NCBI GenBank assembly: GCA_032988165.1
Contig: JANTQF010000006.1
Span: forward strand, 224,994-288,993
Source: Emmonsiellopsis sp. PD_33
Taxonomy: Eukaryota; Ascomycota; Eurotiomycetes; Onygenales; Ajellomycetaceae
Direction: 5' to 3'
Length of the DNA stretch: 64,000 nucleotides
The translations under genes were made by a program, and so were the position numbers. Of this stretch, positions 12,719 through 21,880 are shown one piece after another; the first letter of the stretch is position 1; each line of letters starts with the position of its first letter. The notes below the pieces were generated by a model. That model searched no databases. It worked only from the letters and a program-made list of their open reading frames with translations, and was not told the DNA's origin.

Positions 12719-12972
12719 TATAATGGGTGTGCTCTGATAAGTGGATCATATGAGCTATACACTAGAATTAAAATTGTAATCATTAGAGAAAGAAAAGAAA
12801 AAGGAAAAGAAATTGTGAGATCATGCAATATAAATAGAAGAGAATTATATGAGGTCAGAGCAGATAAACATTCATATGAAGGCCTGGTCAGAGGCATCTA
12901 ATCAGACAGTTGGAGATTAGGTGAAGTTCAGGTGAGCTACAGATATAGGGTATAAGAGTATAGCCCTTCACA
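12719..12972 (-). repeat. G1 copy 3 5' LTR
   Basis: Plus strand begins TATAATGGGTGTGC and ends AGCCCTTCACA. The internal sequence next to it on the minus strand begins TTTTGTAATTACTGG. No primer-binding site beginning TGG is adjacent to the LTR. Confidence 0.93.
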
Positions 12973-12977
12973 TGAGA

Positions 12978-13500
12978 CTGCATGTATGATATCAAGCTGA
13001 GTTTTAACTGCAAGATACTGAATGCAGCCTACACTCTATTAGTAACATTACTTTATAAAACCACCTTCACTATCTGAGACAGAAGAATCATTAAATCTAA
13101 AAGACTTCTTTATAAGTATATGAATGATGATAACATCTTTCATATAGAAATCCTTTACTAAATAATTAATATAGTGTTAGTGAGTTAACTTAATCTTCTT
13201 AGGTTTATAGCTTACTTCCATGCCCAAATATTTCTCTAATTTATGTAGGTCTTTGATCTCAAAATTCTCATTCAATTTGTACACTAGTTAATTGGCATTT
13301 GCAGGATCTTTGGACATTATATTTAAATTGTTAATGTAGATAGTCATATAGAGGTAAGGCTTGATAGTGTATTACTATAGATCTAGATTGTATGAACTTA
13401 ATATAAATTTTATTTTTATAAGGAGGGCTGTCAGAAAATCATATCAGATTCTTGCAGCTAAATCTAATCTATGGTGCAGATAAGTATTTTTAGAGTGCCT
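12978..13500 (-). pseudogene. Ty1/copia reverse transcriptase remnant
   Basis: The minus strand reads Leu-Ala-Ala-Arg-Ile-stop-Tyr-Asp (from the LKQAxRxWY block), then Tyr-Met-Thr-Ile-Tyr-Ile-Asn-Asn-Leu, which is the copia YVDDL box with both Asp codons now Asn. Next come Glu-Asn-Phe-Glu-Ile-Lys-Asp-Leu and Lys-Tyr-Leu-Gly-Met-Glu-Val, and finally Ser-Val-Gly-Cys-Ile-Gln-Tyr-Leu-Ala. The order and spacing are those of copia RT. Upstream copia domains (integrase, gag) are not found: beyond about 13.5 kb the sequence becomes an SNF2 helicase C-terminal region, so the copia element is truncated or rearranged there. Confidence 0.88.
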
Positions 13501-13639
13501 AATTTAAAGCTGAAACATTATCTTATACTAGGGATATTCTACCTTTAATATGGTGATCTTCCTACTCAGCAGATAAACCTAGTTATCTAAAATAATCTTC
13601 TCATTATTTACATCTGCATTATCCTGCAGGTAAAAGAGT

Positions 13640-15330
13640 ATTGAATTCAATTCAGCCATCAGATCAGCTACATGTTTTGAGTTTAACTTTTCAATTTTAT
13701 GAGCTAAGAAAGAATTTAACATGACATACTTATAAACTTTTATAATGTACTTTTATCTAATGTGAAGAACACAATCTACAGCCTGGTTTGTTATAGGCTG
13801 ATTACCTGCTATATTAAAATAATAGATGTTTCAACACTTATACTGTAAATTGAAACCAGCTAAATTGATATGATAGAAATCAATAAAGATCATTCAAGTT
13901 AGATTTAACTTATTATTATTAAAGTTAGATACTGTAGCTGCACACTTGTCAGGCTTCAAAAATGTATGAAATACTATATATAGAATATGAGTAAGAGTAT
14001 ATATACCTACCATCAGCACTTATTCTTCTAGCTTATCATACCACACAATAGACTTCTCATTCAGCTTGAAGACTTCATAATTTTATCTAGTTAGTAATAT
14101 GCAGAGTTATAGTAACTCCTACATTACAAGATGAAGAGCCTTTTTATAGTTCTGAGGTATAATGATATTAGCATCAGAAAGGAAAGATAGAATAAACTGG
14201 GTATCACCTGAGGAGCCTCTATAAGCCCTCTATTCTGTCTTGTAATACATATTGAGTTACTGTAAGAAAAGGACCATCTGGGAAGCCTAGAGCAGTGTGA
14301 GGAGGACATGAGATGATAGGACTTCTCTATATACATAGAAAAAATCAATTTAGAAAGTAAAGAGTATTAGCCTTCTATACTTATTTATATTTATGAATAT
14401 ATATCTATCAGGCAGTTTTGAGACAAGTTAATAGTACATGTACATTATCATTAATCTATACTTAACTAGCTCATTAAGAGTGAAGTAGCACTCAACAATC
14501 TAGTAGAGTGCAGTAGAGATATCATCTCTAATTTTAAGACTATCCTCCTTGGACAGACAGTTCATCAGTGTCTATCTAATACAGTATATCTTAAAAAACT
14601 TGGAGATATTCACACTGAGACAGGGATCATTATAGTTGAGACATTAAAGGTTCTCTTAAAGAGCATGACTTGTGATTTAGTATATGGAACTAATGTGGGA
14701 AAAATTAACCTTATATGAATTAAAGGAAGAAGGTAGGCCCTTAGAGGATAATACCTCATTACCCTATTAGATGTTAGAGCTGATGGGCAAGATGAACTGC
14801 ATTAGATTCTTAATGTTAAGTAGAGAGTTAAGGTAAGAGATTATAGTAAGTAGTAAATTAAACTTTAACTTTAGTAATAAGTACATCTTGAAGGTATTTG
14901 AGTTAGCATTCTACATCATATGTGCCTCATTAATAACAATAACACTGAACACCTTGCTTAAGCTATCTAGATGATCTCTGGAGAGGCTCCCAGAAAATTA
15001 TCATTAGAAATGTTGGATTATAGTATAATCATTTCTCTAGCTCAGTATTTAGTATGAGGTGAGAATGATTAGCTGCAACTAGTCTGAAACATTGAAAATT
15101 AAGTTATTCCTAGTGAGCTTCTTTATTATAATGTTTTGTCTCTATATAAGGTCCTTCTTGCTATCATTATAATAGATATGAATGTGCAGCTTATCAGTAA
15201 CTAACTCTATCTTATTAACCTACTATTTAATAAGTACTGAGGGTACAACAAGTAGGGTTAGTCTCTACTTCAAAGTCTTATAGTTATTATTAGATGGAGT
15301 AAAGTGAAGTCTACATAAAATCAGTTTCTG
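13640..15330 (-). pseudogene. SNF2-family helicase/ATPase pseudogene
   Basis: Degraded Swi2/Snf2-type DNA translocase. From the N-terminal side on the minus strand: Val-Val-Pro-Ser-Val-Leu-Ile-Lys-stop-Trp-Val near 15220 (motif Ia region, VVPxxLxxQW); Val-Ile-Val-Ile-Asn-Glu-Ala-His at about 14920-14950 (motif II DEAH with Asp to Asn); Leu-Leu-Leu-Thr-Ile-Ile-Ser-Tyr-Leu-Asn-Ser-Leu at about 14840 (motif III, usually LTGTPxxNSL); Tyr-Arg-Arg-Leu-Ile-Leu near 14360; Asn-Leu-Ala-Gly-Phe-Asn-Leu-Gln near 13850 (motif V); Asn-Gln-Ala-Val-Asp-Cys-Val-Leu-His-Ile-Arg near 13780 (motif VI, usually QAxGRxxRxGQ). Motif I (GKT) is not found; the gene appears 5'-truncated at the minisatellite. Either a decayed duplicate of a host gene or mobile-element cargo. 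Confidence 0.85.
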
Positions 15331-15371
15331 AGTATATACAGCTAAAAAGGTCTCTCCATTTAAGCTTTTCC

Positions 15372-15870
15372 AATGATTGGATATCATTTGGTTCAGTGGA
15401 TTACATGTATTCCCCAGCAGAGAATAGTTGGATATCATTTAGTGTAGTGGATCACACATATTCCCTGGCAGAGAATGATTGGTTATTATTTAGCACAGTA
15501 GATTATGTGTATTCCTCAGTAGAGAACAGTTGGATATTGTTTAGCACAGTAGATCACACATATTTCCTGGCAGAGAACAGTTGGATATCATTTGGCACAG
15601 TAGATTATGCATATTCCTCAGCAGAGAACAGTTAGTTATCATTTAGCACAGTGAATCACACATATTTCCCAGTAGAGAACAGTTGGTTATTATTTAGCAC
15701 AGTGAATCACATGTATTCCTCAGTAGAGAATGGTTGGTTATCATTTAGCACAGTGAATCACACATATTCCTCAGCAGAGAACAGTTGATTATCATTTGGT
15801 GCAGTGAATCACATGTATTCTCTAGTAGAGAATGATTGGTTATCATTTAGCATAGTGGATCACATCTATA
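15372..15870 (+). repeat. 51-bp minisatellite, about 9.5 units
   Basis: The unit runs TGGNTATCATTTNG...GAGAANNGT with period 51 bp, so one plus-strand frame repeats every 17 residues (Glu-Asn-Ser-Trp-Ile-Ser-Phe...Val-Asp-His-Thr-Tyr-Ser). That frame is open for 79 codons (15396-15635). Units alternate between CACATATTCC and CATGTATTCC types, both derivable from CACGTATTCC. No CRISPR features: there are no unrelated spacers. Confidence 0.93.
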
Positions 15871-16760
15871 TTCCCTTAATCCCCTGTCATATAATTATTT
15901 AATATAGTCTGCTGTTGTAGATCACTTCTCCTATTCACATTTAAATGATTAGGTTTTTTTACTGAACTCTCCAATCTGCTCTTAATTCATAACTACTACT
16001 GGATTTTTTCTACCACTAATACTGTACTAAGATGTGTGAGCCATTGTTCTGCCTGTTACCACTAATTTAATATGAAGTGTTCATAATGTAATGGCTCTTT
16101 TACTCACATCTTCTTCACTAAAAATGAGGATTATACTGAGTTCTTTTCTATATATTAAAATTGTCACCAGTACTGCCATGCCAGCTAAACATAAAAATAA
16201 ATAAGAACTTTAACTGGTTTCTATAACAAACATCCTCTTCTGATCATGCAGGTGTCTGATATAATTATTAGTAATAACTGAGCATAAAATTTAAGATTAC
16301 AGTCTAATATATAATTCTAATAGATCATATCATTCTAACATCATACTCTGCCTTCATCATGCCCTTCATCATCTTCTTCTCCCTATCAGGATAATTCCCC
16401 TGGAGCCTCCCAGGACATCTCCTTAGCTAACTCTAATAGTGGGGAACTAGACACCAGACAATTTCATGTTCTTATGCCTGTAGTAGAGATATAGAATAAA
16501 TATAGATATTATTTATTATTATTATTAAGTTATCATACACCCACATATAGTCTCTACCATCACCACTCAGACTTCTTACTGACAAATAGTAGTACCCACA
16601 ATCAACTAAGTAGTATAATAATTAATTCCAGTGATACACTGTTCTCCTCACAGTCCTCAGTAGGAAATATATTATATACAATAGACAGTATGTTTATAGC
16701 TTCTACCTCATTATATGCCTCATCATTTCAATTGTCACCTAACACACAGGATGAAGATAC
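15871..16760. other. AT-rich stretch without recognisable gene
   Basis: No domain was recognised on either strand. The plus strand may hold the decayed N-terminal part of the Helitron protein that becomes recognisable further right. A short (TTA)n run is at about 16510-16530. Confidence 0.5.
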
Positions 16761-19078
16761 ATAAATAACTTTATTTATAGATGTAGGTACTGCAGACATG
16801 CTCTCTTTCTCATAAAATAATATTCAATTCATAAATTAATCAATTTAGACCAGTCAACTATCATTAGAGTGCAGTATAATAGCTAGTACTACAACTAGTA
16901 CCTCAGCTATCATTGAATAGCCTAGTACAACATCTAATCTCATTCTGACTGAGGATGATTGATCTCACATCATTCATTTCCATCAGACATTAGATAGGGA
17001 GGGCCTCAAGAACTACTCTATTTGTGATGAAATATGGTTCCACATGAGAGTAGGAAATGCAAATATATGTGAAAGATACTATTATGATCAGATTAAATGC
17101 TCAGATGGCCCAGCCTGAGGTCTTTTTATAGATGTTAATAATATAGACTCTGGGAGAGTTTCTTCACATCTACCTATCTTAATTATAGCTGAAGAGATAC
17201 TTATTGCATAATATAATTTTCACATCTAGGTTAAGTGCATGCATGGCCTTCAATATCATTATTCTGAACACACCATATACTTCATGCAGAACATAATGTT
17301 AGTTGTAGATCAGCTCCCTTAAATACTAAGTATACTTAATATGCTAATATTGAAACCTCAGAACTATAATTAGAATTCTGAGGTCTAATAATAGTATGCA
17401 ACTAATCTATATGTATAACATCACAACATTAAAGTATGATTGCACTATCTCTATAATAATCACCCAGATTACCAGCACATTCAAATAGACACAGACATGA
17501 TTGCATCATTACCATTTGATATAGATATAACTGGATAGTTACACTCTATAATTGAGGATGAGGATAATGGGAAACCAAACCACAATAGCTTATTAAATAA
17601 CTATAATATTAGAGGGCTACTTCAGGATCAGAACAACATATTTAATGATGATATCTTTAAGGAAACATCATTTATTTCAAACTTGCTGGTAGATATAGAT
17701 GAGAGAGCACTTCTCACTATTCATATGAATATAAAGCTGAAAACTGATAATCATCTTATAATGCCTTCTATCTATAGGATATCATTGGCAAATTTCAACT
17801 CCAGGAAATAAATGTATGCCATGATGTTTCCCACACTTTTCCCTAATAAAGTTATAGATTTCACCACTAGATAGAAACATTCTATCACACTAATCTAATA
17901 GGCTAGACATATGATGCACTACTTCAACAGCTGTTTCATACAACACCCTCAGTTTTAATCTGTTATATTTAATCAAATACTCCATAAGCAGGCATTTCAT
18001 GCCATAAAGTAGTTTATTGAAAGAGACAAGAACAGCCTTAACCTTACCATTTATAACATATAGAGGGCTGTGGTCTCTAATGAGCATTCCCCTCTCCTTA
18101 GTCAGATCATGCATTTTAGTGGTTCAATTAAGGGTACAAGGTCATATTAGAATCAGTGGTGTTACAAGCTCAAGTTTATTACTCAGTAGCTACCTCTTAA
18201 CAGCCTATTCTTTACACTTAGTGCTGCTGACCATCAATGATACAATCTCCAGAAATATTTACTACATTTTGAGGAATACTGTCAAGCTGCAAGTAACAGA
18301 TAACATACTTCTATAATCTATAATAACATTCAGAATAACCCACATATCATAGCATCCTATTTAGCTCACTATTTTCAGCTATTCTATGAACTTGAAATGG
18401 CAGAGAAGTTTGATATTGAAAACTATTAGTTCCAGTTTGAGTAATAGAGTAAGGGAAGTGGACACATACACAGCTTCATTTGATTAAATAGCACACCTAC
18501 TATAGATATGTCCACTGCCAAAACACAACAGTTATTAGTAGATTTCTGGAGGGCATAGATTCACACTGTTAACCTAAATTCTTTCCAACAGTCAGATGCT
18601 GGACATTCATCTTCTCTTTCTTTCAGTGAATAGATGAGTCAGCTACCATCTCCTGGGAGCCTCTAGAGATATTATAGGATTCATATAATCTAAAGCTAAT
18701 ATATCATGCAGGCCAACTCAGAGGACTACTATACTTCCCTAATAAATCAATTCAGTAGATATATATGACATTCCAAAGCATACTATCTGCATAAAGATAA
18801 ACAGTTGAGAGAGCATCACTGTTGATTCTTCTATCTAAAACCTCTCCATAATTATCCTATAATTATGTGCTGCAATGATAAGAACAGACCCTTTAAACAC
18901 AAGTCACAGTGAATATTTACTCCACAGCATTCAGATAAGTTGCTCCAGGCATTTTCACCAGCAGTAACATTAGATTAGCTAGTTAATGGGGATCTTTCCC
19001 TATCTACTTCTCTAGAGGTAGTGCTTAAATATACTATAAAGTACTGCACTAAGAATGAGGTTAAATCAACATCATATT
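16760..19078 (+). pseudogene. Helitron Rep (Helitron-like N domain, HUH) remnant
   Basis: Plus-strand frames match the Rep region of Helitron rolling-circle transposons in order. At about 17160-17330 lies Ile-Ala-Glu-Glu-Ile-Leu-Ile-Ala with Gln-Tyr-His-Tyr. At about 17815-17940 lie Met-Phe-Pro-Thr-Leu-Phe-Pro-Asn and Ala-Arg-His-Met-Met-His-Tyr-Phe. At about 18210-18260 is Phe-Thr-Leu-Ser-Ala-Ala-Asp, then Phe-Glu-Glu-Tyr and Asn-Pro-His-Ile-Ile-Ala. At about 18455-18480 is Lys-Gly-Ser-Gly-His-Ile-His-Ser-Phe, the HUH metal-binding box; at 19021 is Val-Leu-Lys-Tyr-Thr-Ile-Lys-Tyr-Cys-Thr-Lys. The Pif1-type helicase half is missing, because the LINE begins directly after this point. Several stops. 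Confidence 0.88.
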
Positions 19079-19120
19079 ATATTATTATTATTATTATTAT
19101 TATTCTTATTCTTCTTCATT
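19079..19120 (-). repeat. LINE 3' tail, (AAT)n on the minus strand
   Basis: Plus strand ATTATTATT... followed by CTTATTCTTCTTC. Placed exactly where the minus-strand LINE should end and inside Helitron coding sequence, it reads as the simple-repeat tail of the LINE. Confidence 0.7.
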
Positions 19121-19499
19121 TAAGGTGTATGGCAGTCAGTGACTATGACACCTACCTAAGTATAAACTTAGGATTTTCTAGCTCAAACTATCTAGTATAC
19201 AGACCTAATTTATAACTTGCAATAACAGAATTCCAGCCCAGAATAAAGAAGCTATTAAAACTGCATTTTTTATAAACAACAGTTCTCAAACCATTCATCT
19301 CAGATAGATAATGTATAAAGAAAATAAGGAAAAAACTAAAGAATGTAAAAACAGATAAAAACAGACAAACTTTTTAAGGAAAATAGCTGTAATAGCTGTC
19401 AGAATGACTTCAAAAGAAAATATAAGAAAAGAAATAAAAGAATGAAAAGTTCAAAAACAAATCAAGACTCTTCCTATAAATATAGAATAAAAGACATCT

Positions 19500-20472
19500 T
19501 CTAAACATCCACTTCTAGCCTCTAATCTCTGGTAGCAATCCCAGTTACCTGAAGAAACTCAATTAAATACTTTATTCCTATCTCAGTTTGAAATAGAAAC
19601 TCCATATTTACTTGATTAATTCCATGCTTTTCAAGAAGTTCAGCTTTTATATCACTATATAATGAATAAGTCATCAATAAATGATAAGGATTCTCAACCA
19701 ATCCACATGAGCATAAATCATTTGAATTATCCCTAAACCTTTTGAGATATGACTTGAAATAGCCATATCCAAGCTTTAATTGAATAATAGAAGAGAAGAT
19801 TCTCTTCTTACAATTAATCAATCTAGCCTTCCATCTTGGTTTTAGATTTAAATCAGTATAACTCTGGCTTTTCTTCTGAGAATCCCATATCTCAGTCCAT
19901 TTATCAAGACAAATCTCTTTTATTCTCCTCTTAATAAATGATCAGGACACAGTTTTCACTGAAGAAAAAGATTTTTAAGTTCTATTCTTAACTGCTAAAT
20001 CTGCCTTTTCATTACCCTGTATCCTTATGTGAGCTGAGACCCAGTGTAAATGAAATTGACCATCAGATTTTAACCTTAAAGTCTGATTTAAAGCTCTTTG
20101 GATAATATCTAGGTTCATTTGATCATTATGAATCTCATTTCTTTAGAGTCTCTTTAAAGTAGCTTGACTATCAGAGAAAATCCATACATCTTGAATAGTA
20201 AGTAGTATCTTCTCTGAACATCTTTCCTGCCAGAAGAAAAGCCTTTTAAATTGCAAAAAGCTCTGCATTAAAGACTTCACACTCCCTTCCTAGATTCCAG
20301 GAGTCTAAAATATACTCAGAGTTCATTTTAGGATGTTTGAAAGCTAAACCAGCTCCTATATCATCCTGTTCACTTTTTGAACCATCTGAATATATTAATA
20401 AAGCTCTATCTTTATTAAGCTTCTCTAGTTTTTGAAGATGCATTTTCTTTTCTTCCTCTTTTAATAAGATAC
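19500..20472 (-). pseudogene. LINE ORF2 C-terminal part: RNase H and Cys/His tail
   Basis: The RNase H start is at about 20400 (Leu-Ile-Tyr-Ser-Asp-Gly-Ser-Lys) with Gly-Ala-Gly-Leu-Ala-Phe and Phe-Asn-Ala-Glu-Leu-Phe-Ala-Ile following, carrying the first catalytic Asp and Glu. A C-terminal Cys-Ser-Cys-Gly-Leu-Val-Glu-Asn-Pro-Tyr-His-Leu-Leu block at about 19695-19735 is the usual CxCG...H tail of Tad1/I elements. The frame continues across the G3 insertion into 31883 and beyond when one ATAC copy is removed. Confidence 0.88.
20469..20472. repeat. G3 target-site duplication ATAC (left)
   Basis: Identical to 31879-31882. Taking out G3 plus one copy rejoins the LINE as Asp-Ile-Asp-Ile-Ser-Ile-Leu-Leu-Lys-Glu-Glu-Glu-Lys with no frame change. 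This fixes the duplication length at 4 bp. Confidence 0.9.
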
Positions 20473-20791
20473 TGAAGCAGGGACAGGGTGTGTGCATCAG
20501 ATGGCACTGAACAGGGCAGCAGCAAACACAAGAAAAGAATTGATATCAATGTTGAAGCAGAGGAATGTATTGGCAATCTATAGTACAAAACAACACAGTA
20601 ATAGAATGATAAGGTAACACTCAAAAGAAATAAAAGATCTATCTCAAAGAAGCATACACATGCATGAGAAATCCATGAATGAACAGATGATGTCTTGCAA
20701 TGAAAGAAAAATATCTATCTTCATGACTATACTCAGCAGTGAAAAGCCTCAGCAAAAAATTGATCCAACCTGACAGCAGATCCCCACCACA
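20473..20791 (-). repeat. G3 3' LTR (319 bp)
   Basis: Plus strand starts TGAAGCAGGG and ends CCCCACCACA, hence TG...CA ends on both strands. CA/TG pairs against the partner LTR reveal ancestral CpG sites (for example CTCAGC here against CTTGGC there). Confidence 0.96.
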
Positions 20792-20807
20792 TATCTCCCC
20801 TCCCCTT
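20792..20807 (-). other. G3 polypurine tract
   Basis: Minus strand AAGGGGAGGGGAGATA directly before the 3' LTR start TGTGGTGGGG. This is the plus-strand DNA primer of reverse transcription and fixes the element's orientation. Confidence 0.88.
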
Positions 20808-20809
20808 GA

Positions 20810-21880
20810 TTTGCTGACCTAATGAATAAAAGAATGGCTTAGTTCCACAGCTAGGGCAGCTGCTCTGAATATGTTGTCCTGAAATTGACCCAACTATATC
20901 ATCCTAAAGTCAGCTAGTGAGCAGTCATGCACTGTGTGCTGGATCATCTATTTGCAAGAAAGTAGTCACATTGAGGTAGGGAGGTAGCTTAGAGATGAAT
21001 GGGCAAGTTAGCAATGATGAAGCCCCTCCTAGGCTACAGTAAATACAGCTGGTGTTTTTAGGTAGAGGCCCAGATAGGATAGTTCATCAACAGCTTGAAC
21101 CATGGAATTGTGGGGCAGTGGCCTCCATGGCCAGGAATAAAGACAGGAGCTGGAATAGGATTGGTGAGAGATTTCTGAATGAGGGAAGGGCAGAGCATGG
21201 CCCTAGAGTGTGTAAATCACTGGGCAGAAGTGAGGCCCAGAGAAATGAATGAGCAGGTTGGCAATGAAGAAAGGGTGTGCCCTAGATAGGCAGAGCAGCC
21301 TGTGAGTGCATGGCTTTATGCTAATGATCTTATATGTGATAAGATTCATGGTCTCATCACAAGGAGGGGTGTTGTGCTTGTATGATGAATGAAAGGAGGA
21401 GCAGAGTAGCTGATGATAGGTGGTAATAAAGATTGAGATGAGCAATGTGGGTGATGAAGAAGAAAGAGACATAAGGAAAATAGAGAGTAAAGAGAAAGAA
21501 AATATGATAGGTAAAATCAGCAGCAGAAGGTACAGGGTGAGATATATATAGATGAGCAAGCATAGGAAGGAAAGTAGATACAGCAAGAAAAATAAACACA
21601 GAGCAGCAGCAGACTATGCATAGAAAATAAAAGAAACTAAGGAAGATATAGAGGAAATATAGCATAGAGGAAGCAAACTAAGTGACATGGTGAGGAAAAA
21701 CAAACATGTGCTAGTAGCAGCAAGAGTGGCAATTACAGCAGAACAGTGGGCTCTGATTGGCTGAAACATTTCCTGGTTCTAGGGCAGGAAATTGTGATTA
21801 GCTGGATTGACTAGCTGATATCTATCTTCTTATGACTGTGGACTGAGATTCCAATGGTGTCTCCTTCTGTAGCTACACAG
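20810..21880 (-). other. G3 3' region, low-complexity, no gene assigned
   Basis: Purine-rich on the plus strand between about 21350 and 21700 (GAAAGAGGAGCAG-type), giving long Leu/Ser/Phe-rich open frames on the minus strand that look like composition artefacts. No domain was recognised. Confidence 0.5.

Larger units (their letters stand above)
7397..12972 (-). mobile_element. Complete G1 copy 3 (5.58 kb), nested in copia
   Basis: Two 254-bp LTRs in minus orientation enclose gag and pol in the expected order. Removing the element and one TSD rejoins the copia frame: Ile-Ile-His-Ala-Val-Ser on the right runs into Leu-Leu-Leu-Asn-Gln-Tyr-Asn-Ala-Asn-Pro on the left, the standard RT/RNase H connection of copia elements. 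Both LTRs, the gag start and the polypurine tract are recognisable, but every coding block carries stops. Confidence 0.93.

Noticed and set aside
13500..15330. Copia integrase upstream of the copia RT
   Set aside because: Expected by position, but the sequence instead carries SNF2 motifs in order (VVPxxL, xEAH, LTxxxxLNSL, QAVxxVLxI), so no integrase was called.
15372..15870. Possible CRISPR array
   Set aside because: The entire 51-bp unit repeats with no variable spacers, in a eukaryotic transposon setting.
21203..21665. Leu/Phe/Ser-rich open frames (127 and 102 codons) resembling membrane proteins
   Set aside because: They lie in a purine-rich low-complexity stretch; overlapping frames are equally open, and hydrophobicity follows from composition.
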